Shown: in pieces, positions 7,544 to 14,048 of the stretch
How the letters are laid out: each line of letters begins with the position of its first letter
How positions within the stretch are numbered: position 1 is the first letter of the stretch
NCBI GenBank assembly: GCA_002431845.1
Contig: DJEH01000029.1
Coordinates: 1-18,012, forward strand
Reading direction: 5' to 3'
Source: Prevotellaceae bacterium UBA5903
GTDB lineage: Bacteria; Bacteroidota; Bacteroidia; Bacteroidales; Bacteroidaceae
DNA length: 18,012 bases
Program-made: the position numbers and the translations under genes
Notes under the pieces: generated by a model
The model's database searches: none
The model's input: only the letters and a program-made list of their open reading frames with translations
Told to the model about the DNA's origin: nothing

Positions 7544-8098
7544 ATGGCAAGCAAAAGGGAAAAGTCACCTAACAAAAGGATGCGGAAAGTTGCATTGATA
7601 ATATGTGAAGGTGAAACAGAAGCAGGCTATGTCAATATGTTGAAAAGATGGTATAGGTCTCCAATTCGAATAATATCTCATATTGAAGGTACAAAGATTA
7701 CTCAAACGCTTGTAAGTAAGCGTATGCAAGAACTTAAAATATCGCCAAAGGAGAATATTAGCGCTTTTCTTATGTATGACATGGATGTGCCAGCCATCAA
7801 TGAAAAATTAAAAAGTTGTAAGGCTGAACTTCTGTTAAGTAATCCATGTTTTGAAATATGGCTACTTTTGCATACAAAAGACCAAAGGGCTGCATTGAGC
7901 TCTGGCGCAGTTTTAAAAGAATTAAAGAAAAGCGCAACCATTTGGAATAATTACAACAAAGCCGCATATACGGAAACTCAAAAAACTTTCCTTAGAAATC
8001 ATATGTCTGATGCTATTGTTAGAGCAAAAAAACTCAAAGATTTTCAAAATCCTTCTACAAGAGTTTACAAGTTTATAGAATTTTTTGAAGAGGCTTAA
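7544..8098 (+). CDS. RloB-family TOPRIM-like protein, probable defence effector
   Basis: A 184-residue protein matching the RloB family. A lysine/arginine-rich start is followed by IICEGETE (19-26, acidic Glu22/Glu24/Glu26), an acidic MYDMD (77-81) and the signature SNPCFEIWLLLH (99-110). Glutamate followed by a DxD after a hydrophobic strand is the TOPRIM-like arrangement of metal-dependent nucleases, as in OLD-family partners and the AriB component of PARIS. A nuclease activity is therefore plausible but not shown. The ATG lies 3 bp after the ATPase stop, so the two are translated as one unit. The gene shares the ATPase's low GC and AGA-rich codon use. The next glycosyltransferase starts 5 bp after its stop. 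Confidence 0.87.
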   Translation: MASKREKSPNKRMRKVALIICEGETEAGYVNMLKRWYRSPIRIISHIEGTKITQTLVSKRMQELKISPKENISAFLMYDMDVPAINEKLKSCKAELLLSNPCFEIWLLLHTKDQRAALSSGAVLKELKKSATIWNNYNKAAYTETQKTFLRNHMSDAIVRAKKLKDFQNPSTRVYKFIEFFEEA

Positions 8099-8103
8099 GA
8101 TAA

Positions 8104-9081
8104 ATGCTCATAAGGCTAAGATGTGCATATAAACCTTTTATAAATCTCAAAATTTCATCTGCATTGACAATTCATATAGCTTTTAATATAGATCATGCAT
8201 ATGTTCGCTTTTTGTGTGTAACACTTGTATCAATATTACACAATAATGCAAACTCGCATATTGTTGCGCACATTCTATCGCGTGGCCTAACTACAACTGA
8301 TTGTGAGATAATACAGCAATTGGTCAGTAAATACAATGGCGAAGTATGCTTTTATAGTCCTAACGAAAAATTGCTTGAAGGTTTCCGTATACATGCGTCA
8401 AGCGGGCATATATCGTTAGTAACTTATTATCGTTGTATGTTGGCTGACTATTTACCGAGTAGTTTAGAACGCATTATCTATATGGATAGTGACCTATTAG
8501 TTATAGGCTCGTTAGCTGATTTTTGGAACACTCCGTTGCTAGATAAGCCTGTTGCTGCTATACTAGATGCAGCAGCTGATGACCATGCACGATATAAGAC
8601 TCTTTGTCATTCAGAAAATGAAGGATACTTTAATGCTGGGGTATTACTCATAAATCTTGATTGGTGGCGTAAGAATAATGTGAGAAGGTTATGCATTGAT
8701 TATTATCATAAATATCCTGAACGTATACGTTTTAATGACCAAGATTTGCTTAATAGCATTTTTCATGGAAAAGTTCAGTGGATATCAATGAAGTATAATG
8801 CGCAGGAAGGTTTTTATCGCACTCGGTATGCGCATTATGATGAGCACAAAACTGATTTAGAAAGGCCTGTTGTTGTGCACTTTACCAATCGAAAACCATG
8901 GGATTGGGATTGCACTCATCCTTTGCAACAATTATTCTATTATTATCAGAAATTTACTCCATGGCGTAACCAAAATATATTACATAACCCAGTGTGGTTT
9001 GTTGCACGCCTGTTAAAATTGCTGCCGTATGCAATTCGTTTACGTAGGCCAAGATATAGACATATAGAACTTAAAAACTAA
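8104..9081 (+). CDS. GT8 family glycosyltransferase
   Basis: A 325-residue retaining glycosyltransferase of family GT8, the group of LPS galactosyl/glucosyltransferases such as WaaI/WaaJ. The metal-binding DxD is in YMDSDLLV (Asp128, Asp130), the acceptor-side motif FNAGVLLINLD is at 176-186, NDQD at 211-214, and the late HFTNRKPW motif at 259-266. Family members usually begin close to the first beta strand, here IHIAFNID at 23-30. The preceding 20 or so residues are therefore an unusual extension and may derive from the junction with the RloB gene 5 bp upstream, or the true start may be a weaker codon further in. The base composition is still AT-rich compared with glf. It likely builds the outer core or repeat unit of the local glycan. 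Confidence 0.9.
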   Translation: MLIRLRCAYKPFINLKISSALTIHIAFNIDHAYVRFLCVTLVSILHNNANSHIVAHILSRGLTTTDCEIIQQLVSKYNGEVCFYSPNEKLLEGFRIHASSGHISLVTYYRCMLADYLPSSLERIIYMDSDLLVIGSLADFWNTPLLDKPVAAILDAAADDHARYKTLCHSENEGYFNAGVLLINLDWWRKNNVRRLCIDYYHKYPERIRFNDQDLLNSIFHGKVQWISMKYNAQEGFYRTRYAHYDEHKTDLERPVVVHFTNRKPWDWDCTHPLQQLFYYYQKFTPWRNQNILHNPVWFVARLLKLLPYAIRLRRPRYRHIELKN

Positions 9082-9089
9082 TTTAAAAT

Positions 9090-10196
9090 ATGTACGACTA
9101 CCTAATAGTTGGCAGTGGCCTTTTTGGTGCAGTGTTTGCACACGAGGCTGGCAGAGTGGGGAAGAGTTGTTTGGTTATAGACAAACGCCCACACGCTGGT
9201 GGAAACATTCATTGCCAACTGATAGATAATATATGGGTGCATGAGTATGGTGCACACATCTTTCATACCTCAAACCAAGAGGTGTGGAAATATGTAAACG
9301 ACCTGACAGACTTTAATGGATTTATAAACTCACCATTGGCCAATTATGAGGGTAAACTTTATCATCTGCCCTTTAATATGAACACCTTCTACGAACTTTG
9401 GGGAGTGAAAACACCTGCTGAGGCGCAGACCAAAATTGCAGAACAGCGTGCTGAGTTTGCACATATTGAGCAACCTGCCAACCTTGAAGAACAAGCCTTG
9501 ACGTTGTGTGGTCGCGACATTTACGAGCGTTTGATAAAAGGCTATACAGAGAAGCAGTGGGGCTGTTCGGCACGCGAGTTACCAACTTTTATCATTAAGC
9601 GTTTGCCTTTCCGCTTTACGTTCGACAATAATTATTTTAACGACCGCTATCAAGGCATACCCGCTGATGGAAGCTATAATGGAATGATTGATGCGCTGCT
9701 TAGCAAGGCCGATGTAAGGTTGAATACCGACTTCTTTGAGCATCGTGCTGAGCTTATGAGCATGGCTAAAAGAGTGCTTTATACGGGGTGTATAGATGAG
9801 TTTTACAACTTTAAATATGGGCGTCTTGGCTATCGTAGCTTGCGTTTTGAACACAAGTGTATGCCCGTGCCCGACTTTCAAGGCAATGCTGTAATCAACT
9901 ACACCGAGCGCCACATTCCCTATACACGTGTAATAGAACACAAGCATTTTGCCTACGGCCAGCAGCCTACAACTGTAGTAACATACGAGTATCCCGACAA
10001 CTTTGCGCCAGGTAAAGAACCCTACTATCCTATCAACGACGAACGCAATGCTACCATATTTACACAATATGCAGAGTTGGCAGAACGAGAGGAAAATGTT
10101 ATCTTTGGCGGACGTTTGGCGCGTTACACCTATGCCGACATGGACGATACCATCATGGCGGCACTTGAACTTTGTAAAAAGGAATTTAAAGAATGA
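9090..10196 (+). CDS. glf: UDP-galactopyranose mutase
   Basis: A 368-residue flavoenzyme that converts UDP-galactopyranose to UDP-galactofuranose, the donor for galactofuranose in bacterial surface glycans. The FAD-binding GSGLFG (8-13) starts the Rossmann fold, followed by the UGM hallmark DKRPHAGGN (31-39) and HEYGAHIFHT (51-60). The length matches the usual 365-390 residues of bacterial UGMs. It is cytoplasmic. The ATGA overlap (10193-10196) couples it to the kinase-like gene, and a likely galactofuranosyltransferase lies one gene further on. This identifies the cluster as making a Galf-containing polymer. GC content returns to the level of the surrounding genome from here. Confidence 0.97.
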   Translation: MYDYLIVGSGLFGAVFAHEAGRVGKSCLVIDKRPHAGGNIHCQLIDNIWVHEYGAHIFHTSNQEVWKYVNDLTDFNGFINSPLANYEGKLYHLPFNMNTFYELWGVKTPAEAQTKIAEQRAEFAHIEQPANLEEQALTLCGRDIYERLIKGYTEKQWGCSARELPTFIIKRLPFRFTFDNNYFNDRYQGIPADGSYNGMIDALLSKADVRLNTDFFEHRAELMSMAKRVLYTGCIDEFYNFKYGRLGYRSLRFEHKCMPVPDFQGNAVINYTERHIPYTRVIEHKHFAYGQQPTTVVTYEYPDNFAPGKEPYYPINDERNATIFTQYAELAEREENVIFGGRLARYTYADMDDTIMAALELCKKEFKE

Positions 10197-10936
10197 CAAT
10201 TTTAAATCATCAAACACTCATACTCAATTCTCAGTTTGAGCATTTGCGCAACTTTATGCTCTCATTGCCCAACCGCTTTGCCAATGGCGAAGGCACACTT
10301 ATTCATGATGGGCGTAACAAATTGCGTTGCATAGAGTTTGAGGGTAACGAGTATGTAGTAAAATCCTTTAAGCGTCCCAACTTCATCAATCGTTGGGTAT
10401 ATGGCGTGTTGCGCCCCTCAAAAGCAAAGCGTGCCTATCGCAATGCATTGCTTTATTTAAAGTTGGGGGTTAGCACACCTATGCCTGTGGGCTACCTTAA
10501 TATTCGTCGTGGATTATCGTTTGATAAGAGCTATTTTGTTACGCTTAAATCTTCTTGCCCTTGGCGCTACGAGGACTTGTTTACACACACATTTAGCTAT
10601 GCCGACGATGTATTGGAAGAGGTAGGACGTATCACTGCTATCCTTCATAACCATGGACTTGCACATAAGGATTATGGCCGTGCCAATATTCTTTTTGAAC
10701 AATTGCCAAACGGAAAAATCCACCTTGACATTGTAGACCTTAACCGCATGGATTTTGGCCCTCTTGACATAAAGAAAGGGTGTAAAAACCTTGAGCGCCT
10801 GCCTGCCACAGCCCACATGCACCGCATTATAGCCAATGCTTATGCCAAAGAGCGGCACTTTGATGCCGACGAGTGCTACCACCTAATGCGACAGTATCGC
10901 AGCACGCAACCAGGGCAGATAAAGGGTGAGTTCTAA
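10193..10936 (+). CDS. LPS-kinase-like protein (Kdo/WaaP family)
   Basis: A 247-residue protein-kinase-fold enzyme of the lipopolysaccharide kinase group (Kdo kinase/WaaP), which phosphorylates core sugars using ATP. A candidate ATP-binding lysine is in EYVVKSF (Lys57). The catalytic loop HKDYGRANIL (158-167) gives Asp160 and Asn165, and DIVDLNRMDF (179-188) takes the place of the DFG-type metal site. No membrane segment is seen, so action at the cytoplasmic face is likely. It overlaps glf by 4 bp and is followed by the GT2 gene after 16 bp, so it is a built-in step of the same pathway. Its presence favours LPS core over capsule as the product. The exact sugar phosphorylated is unknown. Confidence 0.85.
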   Translation: MTILNHQTLILNSQFEHLRNFMLSLPNRFANGEGTLIHDGRNKLRCIEFEGNEYVVKSFKRPNFINRWVYGVLRPSKAKRAYRNALLYLKLGVSTPMPVGYLNIRRGLSFDKSYFVTLKSSCPWRYEDLFTHTFSYADDVLEEVGRITAILHNHGLAHKDYGRANILFEQLPNGKIHLDIVDLNRMDFGPLDIKKGCKNLERLPATAHMHRIIANAYAKERHFDADECYHLMRQYRSTQPGQIKGEF

Positions 10937-10952
10937 AACAAGCATACATGAT

Positions 10953-11858
10953 ATGATTATAGCAGTAGTAGTTACATACAATCGGTTAGAGTTGTTGCAG
11001 CGCAACATTGCTTGCTTGCGAGCCAATGCTCCTGTGGATAAAATTTTGGTGGTAGATAATGGCTGCACCGACGGAACATCAGCATGGCTCGATGCTGAGG
11101 CCGACAGCCGCCTAAGTGTGGTGCATCAAGACAATGTGGGCGGTTCGGGAGGCTTTTATCGCGGTATATCCGAGGCCGTACGTATGGGGGCTGATTGGGT
11201 GTGGTGCATGGACGACGACGTGTTTCCCCGCCCCGAATGTTTGAGTAACCTTTTGCCTTATACGCACGATTTGCAGATAGGCTTGTTGGCTCCACGCCGC
11301 CTAATGGAGGGGCAAGTTTATAGCAACGATTTTACAGGCTACGACTTTATTCACCCTTTCGGTTCGCTTTATACAGGCAAATTTCGCAAGCAGAAGCATC
11401 CCATAACAGAGCCAACATTTATAGCAGGAACTGCTTTTGAGGGACCTCTTATCCGTGTTGAAGCAATTAAAAAAATAGGGTTGCCAAACAAAGATTTGTT
11501 TATCTTTTGCGACGATACAGACTATTGCATCAGACTATGGAGGGCCAACTATAAAATGCTTTATGTGCCCGCTGCACTGATGGATAAGCAAAAGTTCTTT
11601 AACAATGACACTTGGGCCGAACGCAACAGAAAGAAAAAGTGGAAACGCTTTTATCAAGTGCGCAATACCACCTATCTCAACCATCATTATGGACAGAATT
11701 GGGCAGTGAAACACCTACGTGGTTTGCTTTGCGCTATGGGGTATATAGCTACGGCTATTGTGACAATGCCATTTACGGATGCCTATACACGAGCAGACGT
11801 TAGCAAATTGTGGCACGCCTATTGCGATGGGCTAAATGAGAAACTTGGCAAATATTAA
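10953..11858 (+). CDS. GT2 glycosyltransferase, probable galactofuranosyltransferase
   Basis: A 301-residue GT2 enzyme. It has the N-terminal strand IIAVVVTYNR (2-11), VVDNGCTDGT (33-42), the NVGGSGGF motif (61-68) seen in GlfT/RfbF-type galactofuranosyltransferases, and the catalytic metal site WCMDDDV (84-90). Close linkage to glf, which makes its presumed donor UDP-Galf, supports the specificity but does not prove it. The frame is open to a GTG at 10926 inside the preceding gene. ATG at 10953 is preferred because it gives the standard family N-terminus and avoids an 11-bp overlap. It is the last gene of the glycan cluster before the AraC gene 57 bp away, and no terminator is visible in that gap. 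Confidence 0.88.
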   Translation: MIIAVVVTYNRLELLQRNIACLRANAPVDKILVVDNGCTDGTSAWLDAEADSRLSVVHQDNVGGSGGFYRGISEAVRMGADWVWCMDDDVFPRPECLSNLLPYTHDLQIGLLAPRRLMEGQVYSNDFTGYDFIHPFGSLYTGKFRKQKHPITEPTFIAGTAFEGPLIRVEAIKKIGLPNKDLFIFCDDTDYCIRLWRANYKMLYVPAALMDKQKFFNNDTWAERNRKKKWKRFYQVRNTTYLNHHYGQNWAVKHLRGLLCAMGYIATAIVTMPFTDAYTRADVSKLWHAYCDGLNEKLGKY

Positions 11859-11915
11859 TGCCTCTTGCTTACAACCGATAACCGCATTATTCCAACATAA
11901 ACACGCTCTCAAACT

Positions 11916-12779
11916 ATGACTAATCCCACAAAAAAGGTAATTTCTATCGAAGACAATCGTATAGACATTATAAGTGATATAAACTTAACCCAAATACCGA
12001 AAAAAAACGATAAACTCAGTGCTCACTGCACCATCCTCTGTACAGAAGGCGAGGCAACGCTCTATTTAAACAATAAGCTACTGAACCTAAAAGAGGGAGA
12101 CCTCTTGGTTGCTACAATAGGTAGTGTAATGCAAGGTAAAAACATTTCAGACAATTTTAGAGCTTGTGGTTTTTACATGACAAGAGAGTTTTTTGAAGAG
12201 TTGAGCAACATCCCATTGGGTTATATCAACGCTGCGATATATATAGCCGAAAACCCTCTAATGCACCTCAACGACCATGCTGTAACTATCTTTAAGCAGT
12301 ATTACGAACTGATAAAAACTAAGCTTGGCGAAAACAACTCCTTTAAGCATCATCAGTTGGTAACAGACTTTTTGTTTCAAGCTTTTATGTATGAGTTTCA
12401 TGATATATGCGAAAGTTTTGTTGAAGCAGGCGACTTTAAGTTCTCGTGTGGTGAAAACCTTTATAGGCAGTTCATTGAGCTTGTGCTGCACTCTTATCCC
12501 AAACCACGTTCTGTAGAGTGGTATGCCGAAAAGCTTAGCGTCACTCCCAAGTACTTAAGCAGTGTGGCTAAACAATGTAGTGGCAAAACGGCTTCGGCTA
12601 TTATTAACCATTATGTGCTTGAGGATGTGAAGCGCAGTCTCATGCGTCCTGATAAAACAATTAAGGAGATTGTAAACGAACTTGACTTTCCATCCATCTC
12701 ATTCTTTGGCAAATATTGCAAAAAGAATTTGGGTATGTCGCCCAAGTTCTATCGCATTAACAAAGGCGAAAATGTGTAA
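11916..12779 (+). CDS. AraC-family transcriptional regulator
   Basis: A 287-residue regulator with an N-terminal sensing region (about 1-170, with a cupin-like beta segment around 35-75) and a C-terminal AraC DNA-binding domain (about 190-284). The first helix-turn-helix is around VEWYAEKLSVTPKYLSSVAK (200-219). The second is at KTIKEIVNELDFPSISFFGKY (247-267), followed by the family signature GMSPKFYR (273-280). No membrane segment is present, so it is a soluble one-component regulator. The nitroreductase gene follows 44 bp after its stop in the same direction and is the obvious candidate target or co-regulated partner, although the repeat lies between them. The stop TAA (12777-12779) is formed by the first bases of the dispersed repeat. 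Confidence 0.93.
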   Translation: MTNPTKKVISIEDNRIDIISDINLTQIPKKNDKLSAHCTILCTEGEATLYLNNKLLNLKEGDLLVATIGSVMQGKNISDNFRACGFYMTREFFEELSNIPLGYINAAIYIAENPLMHLNDHAVTIFKQYYELIKTKLGENNSFKHHQLVTDFLFQAFMYEFHDICESFVEAGDFKFSCGENLYRQFIELVLHSYPKPRSVEWYAEKLSVTPKYLSSVAKQCSGKTASAIINHYVLEDVKRSLMRPDKTIKEIVNELDFPSISFFGKYCKKNLGMSPKFYRINKGENV

Positions 12780-12806
12780 GTAGGGTAATTTTGAATACCT
12801 ACTTAA
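12777..12806. repeat. Dispersed palindromic repeat, degenerate copy D
   Basis: The right arm TAATTTTGAATACCTACTTAA (12786-12806) is intact apart from being the A-variant. The left arm is reduced to TAAGTAGG (12777-12784), which pairs with CCTACTTA (12798-12805). The palindrome has lost the inner half of its left arm, about 10 bp. The repeat supplies the AraC stop codon and lies directly upstream of the nitroreductase. Confidence 0.88.
12786..12793 (+). promoter_or_regulatory. Putative -7 box (TAATTTTG) in the repeat, upstream of the nitroreductase
   Basis: TAATTTTG fits TAnnTTTG and starts 38 nt before the ATG at 12824, the same distance as for the patatin gene. No TTG is evident about 20 nt upstream, so a canonical -33 box is missing and the call rests on the shared box and spacing. 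Confidence 0.4.
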
Positions 12807-12823
12807 TTCTAAATAGTAAAACC

Positions 12824-13360
12824 ATGATAGATAAAAAAGCTCAAATTGTTCTCGATGCCATTAAGTCGCGTCGCAGTATACGTAAATACAAAAGCACGCC
12901 TGTACCCGACGAACTCATTGACAAAATTGTAGAAGCTGGCACTTATGCAGCTTCTGGCAAGAGTATGCAGCCATGGAAGGTTGTTGTAGTAAAAGACGAA
13001 GAAACTAAAAATCGCATTCGTATAGCCAATGCCAAGGTATTGGGTAAGGACGAGAATGCCGATCCCTTTTATGGTGCTCCGGTGTATATCATTGTGCTTG
13101 CAGAGCGTGCCAACCCCAACCACTTATACGATGGCACACTCATGTTGGGCAACATGATGCTTGCAGCTCATGCCCTTGGTTTAGGCTCATGCTGGATTAA
13201 CCGTGCACGTCAAGAGTTTGACCAAGACGAGTGGAAAACGTGGCTTAAGTCAATAGGCATTGAAGGCGAGTACGAGGGTATTGGGCATCTCTCGTTGGGC
13301 TATCCTGATGGCGAGCCCCATCCTGCCAAGGAGCGCAAAGAATGCGTTGTTAAAGTATAG
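12824..13360 (+). CDS. Nitroreductase family protein (FMN-dependent)
   Basis: A 178-residue member of the nitroreductase superfamily, FMN enzymes that use NAD(P)H to reduce nitro groups, quinones or flavins. The phosphate-binding RRSIRKY is at 16-22, the ASGKSMQPWKVVVV segment at 43-56, and the C-terminal flavin-contact segment GLGSCWINRA at 119-128. The size is typical of the small single-domain subfamily. The frame is open back to a TTG at 12791, but those 11 codons come from the repeat. ATG at 12824 fits the family N-terminus. The upstream AraC regulator may control it. The gene is followed by a strong hairpin. The natural substrate is unknown. Confidence 0.93.
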   Translation: MIDKKAQIVLDAIKSRRSIRKYKSTPVPDELIDKIVEAGTYAASGKSMQPWKVVVVKDEETKNRIRIANAKVLGKDENADPFYGAPVYIIVLAERANPNHLYDGTLMLGNMMLAAHALGLGSCWINRARQEFDQDEWKTWLKSIGIEGEYEGIGHLSLGYPDGEPHPAKERKECVVKV

Positions 13361-13386
13361 AAACAATCTTTATTTATGAACATCAT

Positions 13387-13456
13387 TAAGGGTGGCTCTA
13401 TAAATTCTGTAGCAATAGATTGAAATTAAACCATAGAAATTATAGAGCCACCCTTA
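13387..13456. terminator. Long hairpin between convergent genes, probable terminator
   Basis: TAAGGGTGGCTCTATA (13387-13402) pairs perfectly with 13441-13456, a 16-bp stem with a 38-nt loop. The + strand continues with TTTTTG, giving a short T-run suitable for stopping nitroreductase transcripts. It can also fold on the minus strand for the phosphatase gene. The arms stay similar for some 8 further bases with a few mismatches, so an old miniature inverted-repeat element that now serves as terminator is an alternative. Confidence 0.75.
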
Positions 13457-13482
13457 TTTTTGACTACTTATTCATGAATGTT

Positions 13483-13953
13483 TCACTGTGCCGACATGCA
13501 TGCATCTAATAGTCCTGCACAAGCATCTTCGAGCAATTCTATTACAAGTTCAAAGTCGGCATCACCACCATAATAGGGGTCGGGGATGTAGGTGGCATCG
13601 GGGTGTTGTTGTAGGTAGTCGGCCATCATAACTACCTTTTGTGCAGCTTCAGCATTAGGAGCAAGACGCAATAATCGTTGACGATTTTGAGCGTCCATAG
13701 CAACAATGAGGTCGAAAGTAAGGAAGTCGTCTGCGGTAATGGGGCGCGAATGGTGTGAGAGTTTATAGCCGTGGTTTTGTGCATGATGGCGCATGCGTGG
13801 GTCGGGTAGTTCTCCTTCGTGATAGTCTATCAGTCCTGCAGAGTCTATCGTATATTTATTATCAACCCCAGCGCGTTTTGCCATGGTGCGAAACACCTCT
13901 TCTGCGGTACATGAGCGGCAAATATTGCCTAAACAGATAAATAATATTTTCAT
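13483..13953 (-). CDS. Low-molecular-weight protein tyrosine phosphatase
   Basis: A 156-residue cytoplasmic phosphatase of the LMW-PTP family. The P-loop CLGNICRS at 7-14 supplies the nucleophile Cys7 and phosphate-binding Arg13, and DPYYGG at 125-130 supplies the general acid Asp125. The position after the P-loop serine is Cys15 where most family members have Pro. Family members dephosphorylate tyrosine kinases in capsule export (Wzb type) or act in arsenate or stress responses. No tyrosine kinase gene is in the window, so the partner is unknown. It lies 95 bp downstream of the beta-galactosidase on the same strand, separated by a hairpin, and is convergent with the nitroreductase. Confidence 0.94.
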   Translation of the reverse strand: MKILFICLGNICRSCTAEEVFRTMAKRAGVDNKYTIDSAGLIDYHEGELPDPRMRHHAQNHGYKLSHHSRPITADDFLTFDLIVAMDAQNRQRLLRLAPNAEAAQKVVMMADYLQQHPDATYIPDPYYGGDADFELVIELLEDACAGLLDACMSAQ

Positions 13954-13969
13954 TGTTTAAAGAGATGAA

Positions 13970-14037
13970 TAAGCCTCTTTCCTATAGCAATTCTTATGTA
14001 AGAAGATGTTACAGAAAAGAGGCTTAAGAATTTTTTT
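13970..14037. terminator. Hairpin between the beta-galactosidase and phosphatase genes
   Basis: TAAGCCTCTTT (13970-13980) pairs with AAAGAGGCTTA (14016-14026). A second small hairpin (TTCTT/AAGAA, 13991-14004) lies within the loop. Seven T follow on the + strand (14031-14037), so the T-tract faces plus-strand transcription, although both flanking genes are on the minus strand. For minus transcripts only a weak U-rich tail follows. It could end antisense reads or attenuate or protect the end of the beta-galactosidase mRNA. Confidence 0.6.
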
Positions 14038-14048
14038 ATTTACATAGT

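Noticed and set aside
9579..10217. Minus-strand frame of 212 codons opposite glf
   Set aside because: The glf frame on the other strand is a clear full-length enzyme. This frame has no recognisable motif and is a by-product of its codon usage.
10926..10952. GTG start for the GT2 gene, adding nine residues
   Set aside because: It overlaps the kinase-like gene and gives a leader not expected in the family. ATG at 10953 gives the usual first beta strand.
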